From NCBI GenBank assembly GCA_009921265.1, contig RFYV01000022.1, positions 1 to 45,369 of the forward strand: a DNA stretch of 45,369 nt, read 5' to 3'. A program made the translations under genes and the position numbers. This document shows, piece by piece, positions 27,149-36,654 of this stretch. The stretch's first letter is position 1. Every line of letters starts with the position of its first letter. Origin of the DNA: Betaproteobacteria bacterium. GTDB taxonomy: Bacteria; Pseudomonadota; Gammaproteobacteria; Burkholderiales; Burkholderiaceae_C. Below the pieces are notes generated by a model that saw nothing but the letters and a program-made list of their open reading frames with translations, made no database searches and had not been told where the DNA came from.

Positions 27149-28087
27149 CTAAGCCCTATCAGCAACGCGCTCGCCCAACAATCCAGATGGCCTGAGTGTG
27201 AGCATGATGATTAAAACAACAAATGCAAAAATATCTGAATAGTGACTGCCAAGCACGCCGCCTGTTAACTCGCCGATATATCCAGAACCAATGGATTCAA
27301 TCAGACCCAATAAAACGCCACCCACAACTGCGCCAGCCAAATTGCCGATCCCACCAAAAACTGCAGCCGTGAATGCTTTGAGGCCTGGCAAAAAGCCCAT
27401 GGTGTGTTGAACGGTTCCGTAATTGGATGCCCACATCACACCTGCCAATGCGGCCAAAATGGCGCCAATAATAAATGTTGCCGATATCACGGTATCAGGT
27501 TTGACGCCCATCAAACTCGCCACGCGAGGATTTTCTGCTGTTGCTCGCATCGCGCGGCCCAACTGCGTGCCATTGACCAACCACATCAACAGTGCCAATG
27601 AAATCGCTGTAAGCACCAAAATTAGAATTTGTATAGGCGTGATCACCACGCCATAAAATTCGAACGGCACATTAGGCAGCAACGTGGGATAAGCCTTGTG
27701 ATTGGGTTTCCAAATAATCATTGCAAATGTTTGCAACAAAATCGACATGCCAATGGCGGTAATGAGTGGCGCTAATTTAGGAGCATAACGCAAGGGTCGA
27801 TATGCAATTTTTTCGATTGAAAAATTGAGAACGCATGCAACCACGCATGCAGATATGAATGCGAAGAAAAGCATCACTGCGGCGGGCATCCATGGCGCGC
27901 ATTCTTGAAGCAGGCCAATCACGGTCCAACTGGTGAGAGCGCCAAACATCAACACCTCGCCATGCGCAAAGTTAATTAAATTAATAATTCCATACACCAT
28001 GGTGTAGCCGAGTGCGACTAAGGCATACATGCTGCCCAACACCAAGCCATTAACAATTTGTTGAAAAAATATTTCCATGTAATCCAT
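27149..28087 (-). CDS. livH: Branched-chain amino acid ABC transporter permease
   Basis: 312-residue inner-membrane permease, LivH type: FFQQIVNGLVLGSMYALVAL at the N-terminus, GYTMVYGIINLINFAHGEVL, and the cytoplasmic GRAMRATAENPRVASLMGV loop. First gene of the liv run. A CTGTT-TAT-AACAG inverted repeat lies 28 bp upstream (28115-28127), and a TATAAA-like -10 sits in it on the minus strand; function uncertain. The periplasmic binding protein gene livK is not next to the operon. Confidence 0.94.
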   Translation of the reverse strand: MDYMEIFFQQIVNGLVLGSMYALVALGYTMVYGIINLINFAHGEVLMFGALTSWTVIGLLQECAPWMPAAVMLFFAFISACVVACVLNFSIEKIAYRPLRYAPKLAPLITAIGMSILLQTFAMIIWKPNHKAYPTLLPNVPFEFYGVVITPIQILILVLTAISLALLMWLVNGTQLGRAMRATAENPRVASLMGVKPDTVISATFIIGAILAALAGVMWASNYGTVQHTMGFLPGLKAFTAAVFGGIGNLAGAVVGGVLLGLIESIGSGYIGELTGGVLGSHYSDIFAFVVLIIMLTLRPSGLLGERVADRA

Positions 28088-28141
28088 TCTGTAGCCGAGT
28101 TAATGTCCCAAGTCCTGTTTATAACAGTTTGTAAATGTTTA

Positions 28142-29366
28142 TTACAGATTTTTTTTACGGGCTTTGATATTTATTTCGCGCAACTGACTCAATTTTTCCG
28201 ATATTTTTATTTCTAAACCTCGATTCACAGGCTGATAAAACTGCGGTGGCGTCATCCCTTTGGGCCAATAATTTTCACCAGCGGCAAACGCGTCGGGTTC
28301 GTCATGGGCATAACGATAGGCTTTACCGTAATCGAGACCTTTCATCAATGCAGTGGGCGCATTTCGTAAATGTAAAGGAACAGAATGCGTGCTTTGTCCT
28401 TTGATAAATTTTTTCATGTCGTTGTAAGCTTTGTAAACCGCATTGGATTTGGGAGCCATCGCCAAATACACAACACACTGAGCCAAGGCCAACTCACCTT
28501 CAGGTGAGCCCAATCTTTCATAAACTTCAGACGCATCCAATGCCAAACGCAAGGCACGTGGATCTGCCAAGCCAATATCTTCACTCGCCATTTGAACCAT
28601 TCGTCGCGCCATGTATCGCGGATCAGCACCACCATCGAGCATGCGCACCAACCAATACAGCGATGCATCAGGGTCGGAACCACGCACCGATTTGTGCAAT
28701 GCGCTAATGGTGTCGTAAAACTGTTCACCACCTTTGTCATAGCGACGCATGCGTTCACCCAAGACCTTCAGCAACCAATCGTCATCAACCGTTTGTCGTT
28801 TTTCTCTCAGCGTCTTTTGCGACAGGCACAATGGCTTGTATACGTTGTGCTTTTTGAATAATCTGTAACAAGTCTTCAGCGCTTAGGGCTTGCAAAACAT
28901 ACACAGCAGCACGCGACAACAAAGCTGAATTGACTTCAAAGGAAGGGTTCTCGGTGGTCGCACCAATGAATGTAAACAGACCCGACTCTACATGCGGCAA
29001 AAAAGCATCTTGTTGACTTTTGTTGAATCGATGCACTTCATCAACAAAAACCAGTGTTCTATATTCTTGCAATCCTTGTCTGGCATTTTGCGCCATCTCA
29101 ACGGCTTCACGAATTTCTTTGACGCCTCCAAGCACTGCACTGATGGAGATGAATTGCGCGTCAAATGCCTCAGCCATTAAGCGTGCGATGGTGGTTTTGC
29201 CAACACCAGGCGGGCCCCAAAAAATACAACTGTGCGGTTGTCCTGATTCAAAGGCCACTCGCAAGGCCATGCCCTCGCCAAGTATGTGCTGCTGCCCAAT
29301 TACATCCGACAACTGCCTTGGTCGTAGTTTTTCTGCCAAAGGAATATGTGCGTCGGAATGGGCCAT
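28142..29366 (-). pseudogene. rarA: Replication-associated recombination protein A, broken by internal deletion
   Basis: RarA/MgsA is a AAA+ ATPase acting at stalled replication forks. The N-terminal frame carries LRPRQLSDVIGQQHILGEG, Walker A GPPGVGKTT, Walker B LVFVDEVHRFNK and sensor 1 GATTENPSFEVNSALLSR. It breaks after EDLLQIIQKAQRIQAI near 28830. A second frame begins at the same place and continues with TVDDDWLLKVLGERMRRYDK, ISALHKSVRGSDPDASLYWL and GGADPRYMARRMVQMASEDI through NRGLEIKISEKL. Compared with E. coli RarA (447 residues), about 35 residues are missing between the parts, including the sensor-2 GDARRALN segment, and the frame is shifted. Neither half should be functional alone. 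lolA precedes it by 2 bp. Confidence 0.88.
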
Positions 29367-29368
29367 TG

Positions 29369-30019
29369 CTAGGGTCGAATTACCTGCGCCTGTGCGGGTG
29401 GAACAAATTGAAACAAATTGGAATCTCGCTTAATCGAATTGACTTCAAATTTTTCAAATGAAATCAACGAAACCTGACCGAATGCATCATGGATTTCAAG
29501 CTTTGACAATTGAATCATTGCATCTTTGTCCAATAAACCAATGCGAATCGATTGCAACATCGCATCGCGTGATTTGGGCGTTGCCTTAACCCAGCTCAAT
29601 CCATTCGCATCTGGATCCGATTGCAATACAAAATCTTTTTGTAGGCCAGCCAAATCAACGGCAGTCGTGATGAGTGCAATGGGTGAATTGCCAAGAGCTA
29701 CAGATTGCGGTTTTGCAGTCACTTGGTTCATATCAACGTCGTGCAACCAAAGCGTTTGACCATCAGCCACAATCATTTGTGGAAAGGGCTTGACATATTC
29801 AAATCGAAATTGGTTGGGCCTAACAAATGCAAAAATACCCGACGATGTTTTGGTTCGCGCAGGCCGTAATTCTTTAGCGGGCGATGTAACTGCTTGTATG
29901 AATTGCGCACGACCTGATTGTGTCGTTTGTAAAAATTTTTGCAAATCTTGCAAAGCATCAGCCTTTGCATTTGATATGATCAAGAAGAAGGCAAAAGGAA
30001 ATAAAAAGATTTTTTTCAT
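29369..30019 (-). CDS. lolA: Outer-membrane lipoprotein carrier protein LolA
   Basis: Periplasmic chaperone that carries lipoproteins from LolCDE to LolB. 216 residues. Signal peptide [19 protein letters not shown] followed by [20 protein letters not shown]. The family blocks [20 protein letters not shown] and [19 protein letters not shown] are clear. The ATG overlaps the ftsK stop by 4 bp, a conserved order in this group (ftsK-lolA-rarA). Confidence 0.94.
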   Translation of the reverse strand: MKKIFLFPFAFFLIISNAKADALQDLQKFLQTTQSGRAQFIQAVTSPAKELRPARTKTSSGIFAFVRPNQFRFEYVKPFPQMIVADGQTLWLHDVDMNQVTAKPQSVALGNSPIALITTAVDLAGLQKDFVLQSDPDANGLSWVKATPKSRDAMLQSIRIGLLDKDAMIQLSKLEIHDAFGQVSLISFEKFEVNSIKRDSNLFQFVPPAQAQVIRP

Positions 30020-32358
30020 TGTGCGGGCAATGGGACCAAAATTTCACGCTGACCATTGGAAGCCATCGCACTGACCATCCCAGCTTTCTCCATATCCTCA
30101 ACCAATCGAGCGGCACGGTTGTAACCGATCTTGAGATGTCGCTGCACCAAAGAAATACTGGCTTTTCGATGCTTCAAAACAATTTCAACTGCTTGGTCAT
30201 ACATGGGGTCTTTTTCACCCATAACTTCGCCAAATAAATCGGGTGAGTTGCCGTCTGCATCGACTGTGCCGCCTTCTAAGACGCCTTCAATGTAATCAGG
30301 CTCGCCTTGTGTTTTAAGATAACTCACCACACGGTGCACTTCTTCGTCGCTTACAAACGCACCGTGCACACGAATGGGAAAACCCGTACCACTTGGCATA
30401 TACAACATGTCGCCCATACCGAGCAAGGCTTCTGCACCCATTTGATCTAAGATGGTACGACTGTCAATTTTGCTACTCACTTGAAACGCAATGCGCGTTG
30501 GAATATTGGCTTTGATCAAACCCGTGATCACATCCACACTCGGTCTTTGTGTGGCCAATATCAAATGAATACCAGCGGCACGAGCCTTTTGCGCCAAGCG
30601 TGCAATGAGTTCTTCAATTTTTTTGCCCACCACCATCATCAAATCGGCCAACTCATCAATCACCACAACGATATGCGGCAAACGCTCTAAGGGCTCTGGA
30701 TTGTCTTCAGACAAACTAAATGGATTGGGTATGGAGTTACCTTTTTCTTTGGCTTCATCAATTTTGTGGTTGTAACCCGCCAAATTGCGAACGCCCAATT
30801 TACTCATCAACTTATAGCGTCGTTCCATCTCACCCACACACCAGTTAAGTCCGTGAGCGGCTTTGCGCATATCGGTAACCACTGGCGCCAATAAATGCGG
30901 AATACCTTCATATACCGACATCTCCAACATTTTGGGGTCAATCATCAGCAAACGAACATCACGCGCTTCAGCTTTGTAGAGTAAACTCAAAATCATCGCG
31001 TTGATACCCACGGATTTTCCAGAACCCGTTGTGCCTGCAACCAATACGTGCGGCATCTTGGCTAAATCGGCCACCACAGGATTGCCCACAATGTCTTTGC
31101 CCAAACCCATGGTTAAAAAAGATTTGGCTTCGTTGTAAACATTAGAGCCCAAAATTTCTGACAAACGAATCGACTGTCGCTTGGCATTAGGCAACTCTAA
31201 AGCCATGTAATTTTTACCAGGTATGGTCTCCACCACTCGAATGGAAATCAAACTCAAAGACCTTGCTAAATCTTTGGCCAAGTTCACAATTTGTGAACCC
31301 TTCACGCCTGTTGCTGGTTCGATTTCATAACGTGTGACTACTGGACCTGGAAACGCGGCGACCACATGCGCTTCAACACCAAAGTCTTTGAGTCGACGCT
31401 CAATCATTCGGCTGGTTGCTTCTAATGATTGCGGATCAACCGTTTCTTGTTTAGTTGTAGAGCCATCGAGTAAATCGACTTGCGGTAACCTTGAATCGGG
31501 CATATCACTGAATAACGGTTTTTGTCGCTCACGTGCTACTCGATCACTTTTGGGTGCTTGAATCACTTCAGGTTCAATCACGATGCGAACAGGTGCTACA
31601 GGCTGTTGAATGAGCTCATCGCGATCTTCTGTCATCAGCTCTTCGCGCGCGCGCGCAGCCGCTAGCCCCAAGGCCATGTCTTCTGCTCTTTCGCGTTTTT
31701 CACGTCGCTCTTGAATCCAAGCGTCTAGACCTGCGCCAATATTTTCTGCAAAATGAAGCCAAGAAAAACGAAACACCCACGACAAGCTCACAATCATGAA
31801 GACAATAAATATGATGCCCGAACCATTGAAGCCCAACCATTGATGACCGAATTGTCCCATCAAATATCCCAATACACCACCACCATGATGACCTGGTAAT
31901 CGATCTTCAAATCGATACAGTCGTGTCCACTCCAAACCTGTACTCGAGAGCATCAGCAATACCAAGCCACTCCAAAATGCCCAAGGCGTATGTATCCACC
32001 CTTTGACTGGCGACTCTTGTTCATCTTCTTCGTCTGTCATGCGAAATCGATCGGCCAAGCTACGCGCCCAACTCACCAAGCCCGCCAAATAAAACCAGAG
32101 CACAGAGTATCCAAATAAAAAGAAGCTCAAATCACCCAACCATGCGCCCAATCGACCGCCCCAATTTTTGATCGATCCTTGAACACCCGATGTAGTCCAT
32201 GCAGGATCAGTGGCTGAGTGCGTGAGTAGTGCGAGCAACCAAAAAACCAAAAAAATAAATCCAACCGTGAGGGCGATTTCTTGTGCAAAGCGCCTCCATC
32301 CCGTCATTTCGGGTTCTGGATTGGATTTCGAATTGAGTGTCTTGAGCAAATAGGTCAT
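30016..32358 (-). CDS. ftsK: DNA translocase FtsK
   Basis: Septal DNA motor that segregates chromosome termini and activates dimer resolution at dif. About 780 residues, short for E. coli FtsK (1329) but usual for betaproteobacteria, with a short linker. The N-terminal membrane domain has four hydrophobic segments (the first [20 protein letters not shown]). The motor has Walker [21 protein letters not shown] and Walker [21 protein letters not shown], with [20 protein letters not shown]. The C-terminal gamma winged helix ends at [20 protein letters not shown]. The start [17 protein letters not shown] is chosen by comparison with relatives; a GTG at 32415 would add 19 residues. Confidence 0.93.
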   Translation of the reverse strand: MTYLLKTLNSKSNPEPEMTGWRRFAQEIALTVGFIFLVFWLLALLTHSATDPAWTTSGVQGSIKNWGGRLGAWLGDLSFFLFGYSVLWFYLAGLVSWARSLADRFRMTDEEDEQESPVKGWIHTPWAFWSGLVLLMLSSTGLEWTRLYRFEDRLPGHHGGGVLGYLMGQFGHQWLGFNGSGIIFIVFMIVSLSWVFRFSWLHFAENIGAGLDAWIQERREKRERAEDMALGLAAARAREELMTEDRDELIQQPVAPVRIVIEPEVIQAPKSDRVARERQKPLFSDMPDSRLPQVDLLDGSTTKQETVDPQSLEATSRMIERRLKDFGVEAHVVAAFPGPVVTRYEIEPATGVKGSQIVNLAKDLARSLSLISIRVVETIPGKNYMALELPNAKRQSIRLSEILGSNVYNEAKSFLTMGLGKDIVGNPVVADLAKMPHVLVAGTTGSGKSVGINAMILSLLYKAEARDVRLLMIDPKMLEMSVYEGIPHLLAPVVTDMRKAAHGLNWCVGEMERRYKLMSKLGVRNLAGYNHKIDEAKEKGNSIPNPFSLSEDNPEPLERLPHIVVVIDELADLMMVVGKKIEELIARLAQKARAAGIHLILATQRPSVDVITGLIKANIPTRIAFQVSSKIDSRTILDQMGAEALLGMGDMLYMPSGTGFPIRVHGAFVSDEEVHRVVSYLKTQGEPDYIEGVLEGGTVDADGNSPDLFGEVMGEKDPMYDQAVEIVLKHRKASISLVQRHLKIGYNRAARLVEDMEKAGMVSAMASNGQREILVPLPAQ

Positions 32359-32475
32359 GTGTTGGCAAGCTAAACCGAGGTCTTGCGTGATTTTTAAAAT
32401 TCCCTCTATTGTCACCCACAGATTGCCCTATTGAGCCTACTAAAAGCAGGCGTTCAGATTGGGTTCTTACAATAG

Positions 32476-33474
<999 letters not shown>

Positions 33475-33479
33475 AAATC

Positions 33480-33947
33480 AGACGGATGCCGCCATAAGCA
33501 ATTGCTTGGGCGCTCGATGAATTCTTGAATACCTACTTCAATTTCATCGACGATCAATCGAGCCAATACCAAGGGATCGATGTTCATATCCAATCGCAGA
33601 AAACTCAACCCATTGCAAGTTTGCGGGCGAATCGAATAAATGCGCGACGACTTCCAACTTGGCTTGAAGTTGGCATTAAGCATTCGTAGATAGCACCCCA
33701 ATGCATCTCGTGGCAAAACTTCTCCTATATTGAAATAAACGTGCAGGCTTTTGGGTTCTTTATGCCCATCTTTATCCGCGTAAATCAACGCCCACCACCT
33801 TGCCATTGATTAACAGATAGCCATGCTGAATCACTTTTTCAGATTCACTCACGCCTAATATTTCACATAAATTTTTTAATAGATTGATGTATATCGATTG
33901 AGATACGGAGGTTCCTTTTGAATTTTTATTCTTAGTCGTTTTTTCAT
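33480..33947 (-). pseudogene. CesT-like type III secretion chaperone remnant (frameshifted)
   Basis: A minus-strand sequence reading like a class I (CesT/SycE-type) secretion chaperone of about 150 residues, but in pieces. Piece 1: SIYINLLKNLCEILGVSESE, then HGYLLINGKVVGVDLRG and TAA. Piece 2, after a 1-nt shift near 33787: DKDGHKEPKSLHVYFNIGEV, LPRDALGCYLRMLNANFKP, SIRPQTCNGLSFLRLDMNID, PLVLARLIVDEIEVGIQEF. The alpha-beta-beta pattern, LHVYFNIGEV strand and C-terminal helix fit CesT proteins. The only nearby ATG (33945-33947) is out of frame by one A in an A6 run. The 3' end (AQAIAYGG-like) needs one more shift. Homology is by eye. Confidence 0.55.
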
Positions 33948-34004
33948 CTCAAAAAGGAAACAGCATGCAATCACTGACGAAAAAAAGTTATCCATCATCT
34001 AGAT

Positions 34005-34727
34005 ATGTTCGATGGTGCGGTCAATCGCCAACTAACCCAATTAGCACAACGTGACTTAGGCGCTGACGCTGAAAACTTTATTGAAAATTTAAAATTAACA
34101 GCCAAGAAAAAGTTATTTGTTAACCCCCATATTACTCATGCAATTGTAAAAGAGTATGGGTTTGTTGGCTCCGAGGAAGCAGCAGCAGAGGGCAAAGGTT
34201 TGTTTAAGAAAGAAACGAACGTCACCCAAATAGGTTTTGATGACAGTCGCCGCATCACTCAGCGCACAGTGTATAGAGTTGATTCAAAAAGTCCCGAACA
34301 GTTAATCAAGGCGGGTGGCATGATCTCTTTGGGTGTAGAAAACGGAAGCACCTGTATGAAAAATCATGCTTATGGTAATTTGATGATCTCCAACCTCATC
34401 AGTACATCTGAAACTGTTGCAGGAACCATGATTAGAGGCAGTTTGTTACAAAACGAGAAGTATTCAAATGAAATTGAAGCAATGGAAAAAGATACGTTTC
34501 GTGTCAGCGGAGATCCACGCCTGTCACTTTATGAAGCCTTGCCCCCACAAAAGCATCTCGGCACTCCTTCCAAAATTAGTTTGGATCGTATCAAAGGCAT
34601 CACCATCATCAGTGAAGCAAGTGGCGATACCGGAATTAAGTCGCGCTTTAAACCCGTGACGAATTTGGCCGTATCGGATTTTGATAAGAAAACCGCTCAT
34701 CCTTATCACAGCCAATTTGTGAACTAA
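34005..34727 (+). CDS. Putative ADP-ribosyltransferase-like effector (cholera/pertussis toxin-type motifs)
   Basis: 240-residue protein I do not recognise as a named family. Residues 1-85 look like a non-catalytic leader (FIENLKLTAKKKLFVNPHIT). From residue 86 it resembles the catalytic A chain of cholera and pertussis toxins: QRTVYRVDSKSPEQLIKAGG (Arg91), then LISTSETVAG (Ser-Thr-Ser 133-135, 42 residues later, as in those toxins), and DTFRVSGD as a core strand. At the expected position of the catalytic Glu (about 47-49 after STS) it has QKH, so the Glu is missing. There is no signal peptide. A better ribosome site and ATG (33964, AAGGAAA) is in another frame, joined through an A7 run. It is divergent from a chaperone remnant. 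Confidence 0.6.
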   Translation: MFDGAVNRQLTQLAQRDLGADAENFIENLKLTAKKKLFVNPHITHAIVKEYGFVGSEEAAAEGKGLFKKETNVTQIGFDDSRRITQRTVYRVDSKSPEQLIKAGGMISLGVENGSTCMKNHAYGNLMISNLISTSETVAGTMIRGSLLQNEKYSNEIEAMEKDTFRVSGDPRLSLYEALPPQKHLGTPSKISLDRIKGITIISEASGDTGIKSRFKPVTNLAVSDFDKKTAHPYHSQFVN

Positions 34728-34733
34728 CTTCAA

Positions 34734-34763
34734 TTCAAGGATTTATAGGATTTCTGCTATAAT
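34734..34763 (+). promoter_or_regulatory. Probable promoter of rpmB-rpmG
   Basis: Perfect -10 TATAAT at 34758-34763 with an extended TGC in front (TGCTATAAT). A weak -35 (TTCAAG, 34734-34739) lies 18 bp upstream. It directly follows the effector gene stop and would start an RNA with a leader of about 113 nt before rpmB. Confidence 0.7.
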
Positions 34764-34777
34764 TAAAGGCTTTTCCG

Positions 34778-34801
34778 CCTGCAATAGTCTAGCTATGCAG
34801 G
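34778..34801 (+). other. Stem-loop in the rpmB mRNA leader
   Basis: CCTGCAATAG-TCTAG-CTATGCAGG forms a nine-pair stem with one bulged A and a five-base loop, right at the predicted RNA 5' end. A second short GC hairpin (CGCC/GGCG) follows near 34818-34833. There is no T-run, so it is not a terminator. A role in mRNA stability or L28/L33 feedback is possible, not shown. Confidence 0.5.
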
Positions 34802-34882
34802 GGAATTTGAGGGATGCCGCCCCCTTTTTGGCGAGGTCAGGCCTAAGCCACTGGCAAGGGCCGTTTTAAATGGAGTGTCCAA

Positions 34883-35116
34883 ATGGCACGCGTATGTGAA
34901 GTAACGGGCAAAGGCCCCATGGTTGGAAACAATGTTTCCCACGCCAACAACAAAACCAAGCGCCGGTTTTTACCAAACCTGCAATATCGTCGTTTTTGGG
35001 TAGAAAACGAAAACCGTTGGGTTCGCTTGCGCGTTTCCAGCGCCGCCTTGCGTCTGATCGACAAAAAAGGTATTGACGTCGTATTGGCTGACATGCGCGC
35101 GCGCGGTCAAGCCTAA
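34883..35116 (+). CDS. rpmB: 50S ribosomal protein L28
   Basis: Large-subunit ribosomal protein, 77 residues, the usual length. [20 protein letters not shown] then [20 protein letters not shown] and [19 protein letters not shown] are the L28 pattern. The Shine-Dalgarno is TGGAG. It precedes rpmG by 33 bp, the typical rpmB-rpmG pair. Confidence 0.97.
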   Translation: MARVCEVTGKGPMVGNNVSHANNKTKRRFLPNLQYRRFWVENENRWVRLRVSSAALRLIDKKGIDVVLADMRARGQA

Positions 35117-35149
35117 TCATCCAAACACTTCTACCCAAAGGAAAACATC

Positions 35150-35320
35150 ATGGCTTCAAAAGGCGGACGCGAAAAAATCAAGCTGGAATCATCAGCTGGA
35201 ACAGGTCATTTCTACACAACAAGCAAAAACAAAAAAACCATGCCCGAAAAAATGACGATCATGAAATTTGATCCCAAAGCTCGCAAGCATGTTGAGTACA
35301 AAGAAACCAAGTTGAAATAA
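35150..35320 (+). CDS. rpmG: 50S ribosomal protein L33
   Basis: 56-residue ribosomal protein. [35 protein letters not shown] and [18 protein letters not shown] match L33 of the cysteine-free type (no CxxC), which does not need zinc. AAAGGAAAA lies just upstream. It shares the transcript with rpmB and is followed by a strong terminator. Confidence 0.97.
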   Translation: MASKGGREKIKLESSAGTGHFYTTSKNKKTMPEKMTIMKFDPKARKHVEYKETKLK

Positions 35321-35339
35321 ACACTTCTTCGCCTCAAAA

Positions 35340-35367
35340 AAAACCCGCTGTCAAGTGGGTTTTTTTA
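35340..35367. terminator. Bidirectional terminator between rpmG and the desaturase
   Basis: AACCCGCT-GTCA-AGTGGGTT (one G-T pair) flanked by an A-run on one side and TTTTTTT on the other. It can stop rpmG transcription on the plus strand and desaturase transcription on the minus strand. Confidence 0.85.
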
Positions 35368-35379
35368 TGCCTTCAGTAA

Positions 35380-36591
35380 TTAAGCTTTTGCAGCTCGCAA
35401 TCGAATAGAAAACTCTTGTAGTGCTTGAATGCCACTGGCTTCTGCATTTTTACACCAAGTCTGCAAATCCAGCGCCAATTGATCACGACTGCGATGGGTT
35501 GCTAACCACATTTGTCGCAACTCTTCGCGCATGCGCAACATGGTATCTGCATTGGGCAAAAAAGCTCTCGCTTGAGTCAATTGTGGCAACACATTGAAAG
35601 GAATCTTTTCTGCATCACGGTGCATCCAAACGCGCGCCGCTTGCGCCCATCCTCTGGCGTTTTGTGATGGGAGATTGGCGATTTCTTGACGAATCGTCCG
35701 CTTCATTTGTCTGGCAAAACCAGCCATCACTTCATAGCGGTTGGCAATGAGTGCTTCAAGTGTTTTTTCATCTGCAACAGGTGCTATTTCTCCAAAATGT
35801 AATTTGGGCGGCGTCTTTTTGGCGTGTGCCATGCCTAACGTTTCGAGCACTCGGATATAGAGCCACCCAATATCAAACTCATAGGGCTTTACCGACAACT
35901 TGGCAGAAGTTGGATAGGTGTGATGGTTATTGTGTAACTCTTCTCCGCCAATCAAAATACCCCAAGGAGAAATATTGGTGCTTGCATCATGGGTTTCAAA
36001 ATTTCGATAACCCCAATAGTGACCGACACCATTGATGATGCCTGCCGCAGTGATTGGAATCCACATCATTTGAACGGCCCAAATGGCCAAGCCAGCAAAA
36101 CCAAACAACAACAAGTTAACTACGAGCATGAGACCAACGCCTTGCCACTGGTAGCGGGTGTAAATATTTTTTTCTATCCAATCATCTGGCGTTCCATGCC
36201 CATATTTGGACAATGTTTCAGTATTTTTTGCTTCGGTTCTGTATAACTCTGCGCCTTGCCAAAAAACAGTTTGGATGCCGCGCGTCTGAGGGCTGTGTGG
36301 ATCATCTGGAGTTTCACATTTGGCGTGGTGCTTGCGATGGATAGCAGCCCATTCTTTGGTTTGCATACCTGTTGTGAGCCAAAGCCACAATCTAAAAAAA
36401 TGCGATGGCAGCGGATGCAAATCCAAAGCGCGGTGTGCTTGGTGTCGATGTAAATAAATGGTGACCGCTGCAATGGTGATGTGCGTGAATACCAAAGTCA
36501 CAGCCAATAATTGCCAAGCAGTTAAATCTAATAAGCCATAGGCCATCCAATTTAGCAAGGACTCAAGCGTTGGGTTCAACATGATAGTCAT
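35380..36591 (-). CDS. Membrane fatty acid (acyl-CoA/acyl-lipid) delta-9-type desaturase
   Basis: 403-residue integral-membrane di-iron desaturase that introduces a double bond into acyl chains and affects membrane fluidity. The three His boxes are intact: HRHQAHR, HRKHH and HNNHH. An N-terminal hydrophobic LLAVTLVFTHITIAAVTIYL segment and a LLLFGFAGLAIW segment support four membrane helices. The C-terminal part after about residue 280 is a longer soluble tail (LPSQNARGWAQAARVWMHRD) with unknown role, present in related betaproteobacterial proteins. The position of the double bond is inferred from family. Neighbouring rsmB lies 63 bp upstream. Confidence 0.9.
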   Translation of the reverse strand: MTIMLNPTLESLLNWMAYGLLDLTAWQLLAVTLVFTHITIAAVTIYLHRHQAHRALDLHPLPSHFFRLWLWLTTGMQTKEWAAIHRKHHAKCETPDDPHSPQTRGIQTVFWQGAELYRTEAKNTETLSKYGHGTPDDWIEKNIYTRYQWQGVGLMLVVNLLLFGFAGLAIWAVQMMWIPITAAGIINGVGHYWGYRNFETHDASTNISPWGILIGGEELHNNHHTYPTSAKLSVKPYEFDIGWLYIRVLETLGMAHAKKTPPKLHFGEIAPVADEKTLEALIANRYEVMAGFARQMKRTIRQEIANLPSQNARGWAQAARVWMHRDAEKIPFNVLPQLTQARAFLPNADTMLRMREELRQMWLATHRSRDQLALDLQTWCKNAEASGIQALQEFSIRLRAAKA

Positions 36592-36654
36592 GGTGTACTT
36601 TCAAAAGCGGGATACCTATCCCTAAAAAATGAAACTTAACTCAAAGGCTTTATT

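Noticed and set aside
34793..34801. A second OxyR site in the rpmB leader (ATAG and CTAT present)
   Set aside because: The ATAG and CTAT are separated by 5 nt, not the required 7, and are better explained as a hairpin stem.
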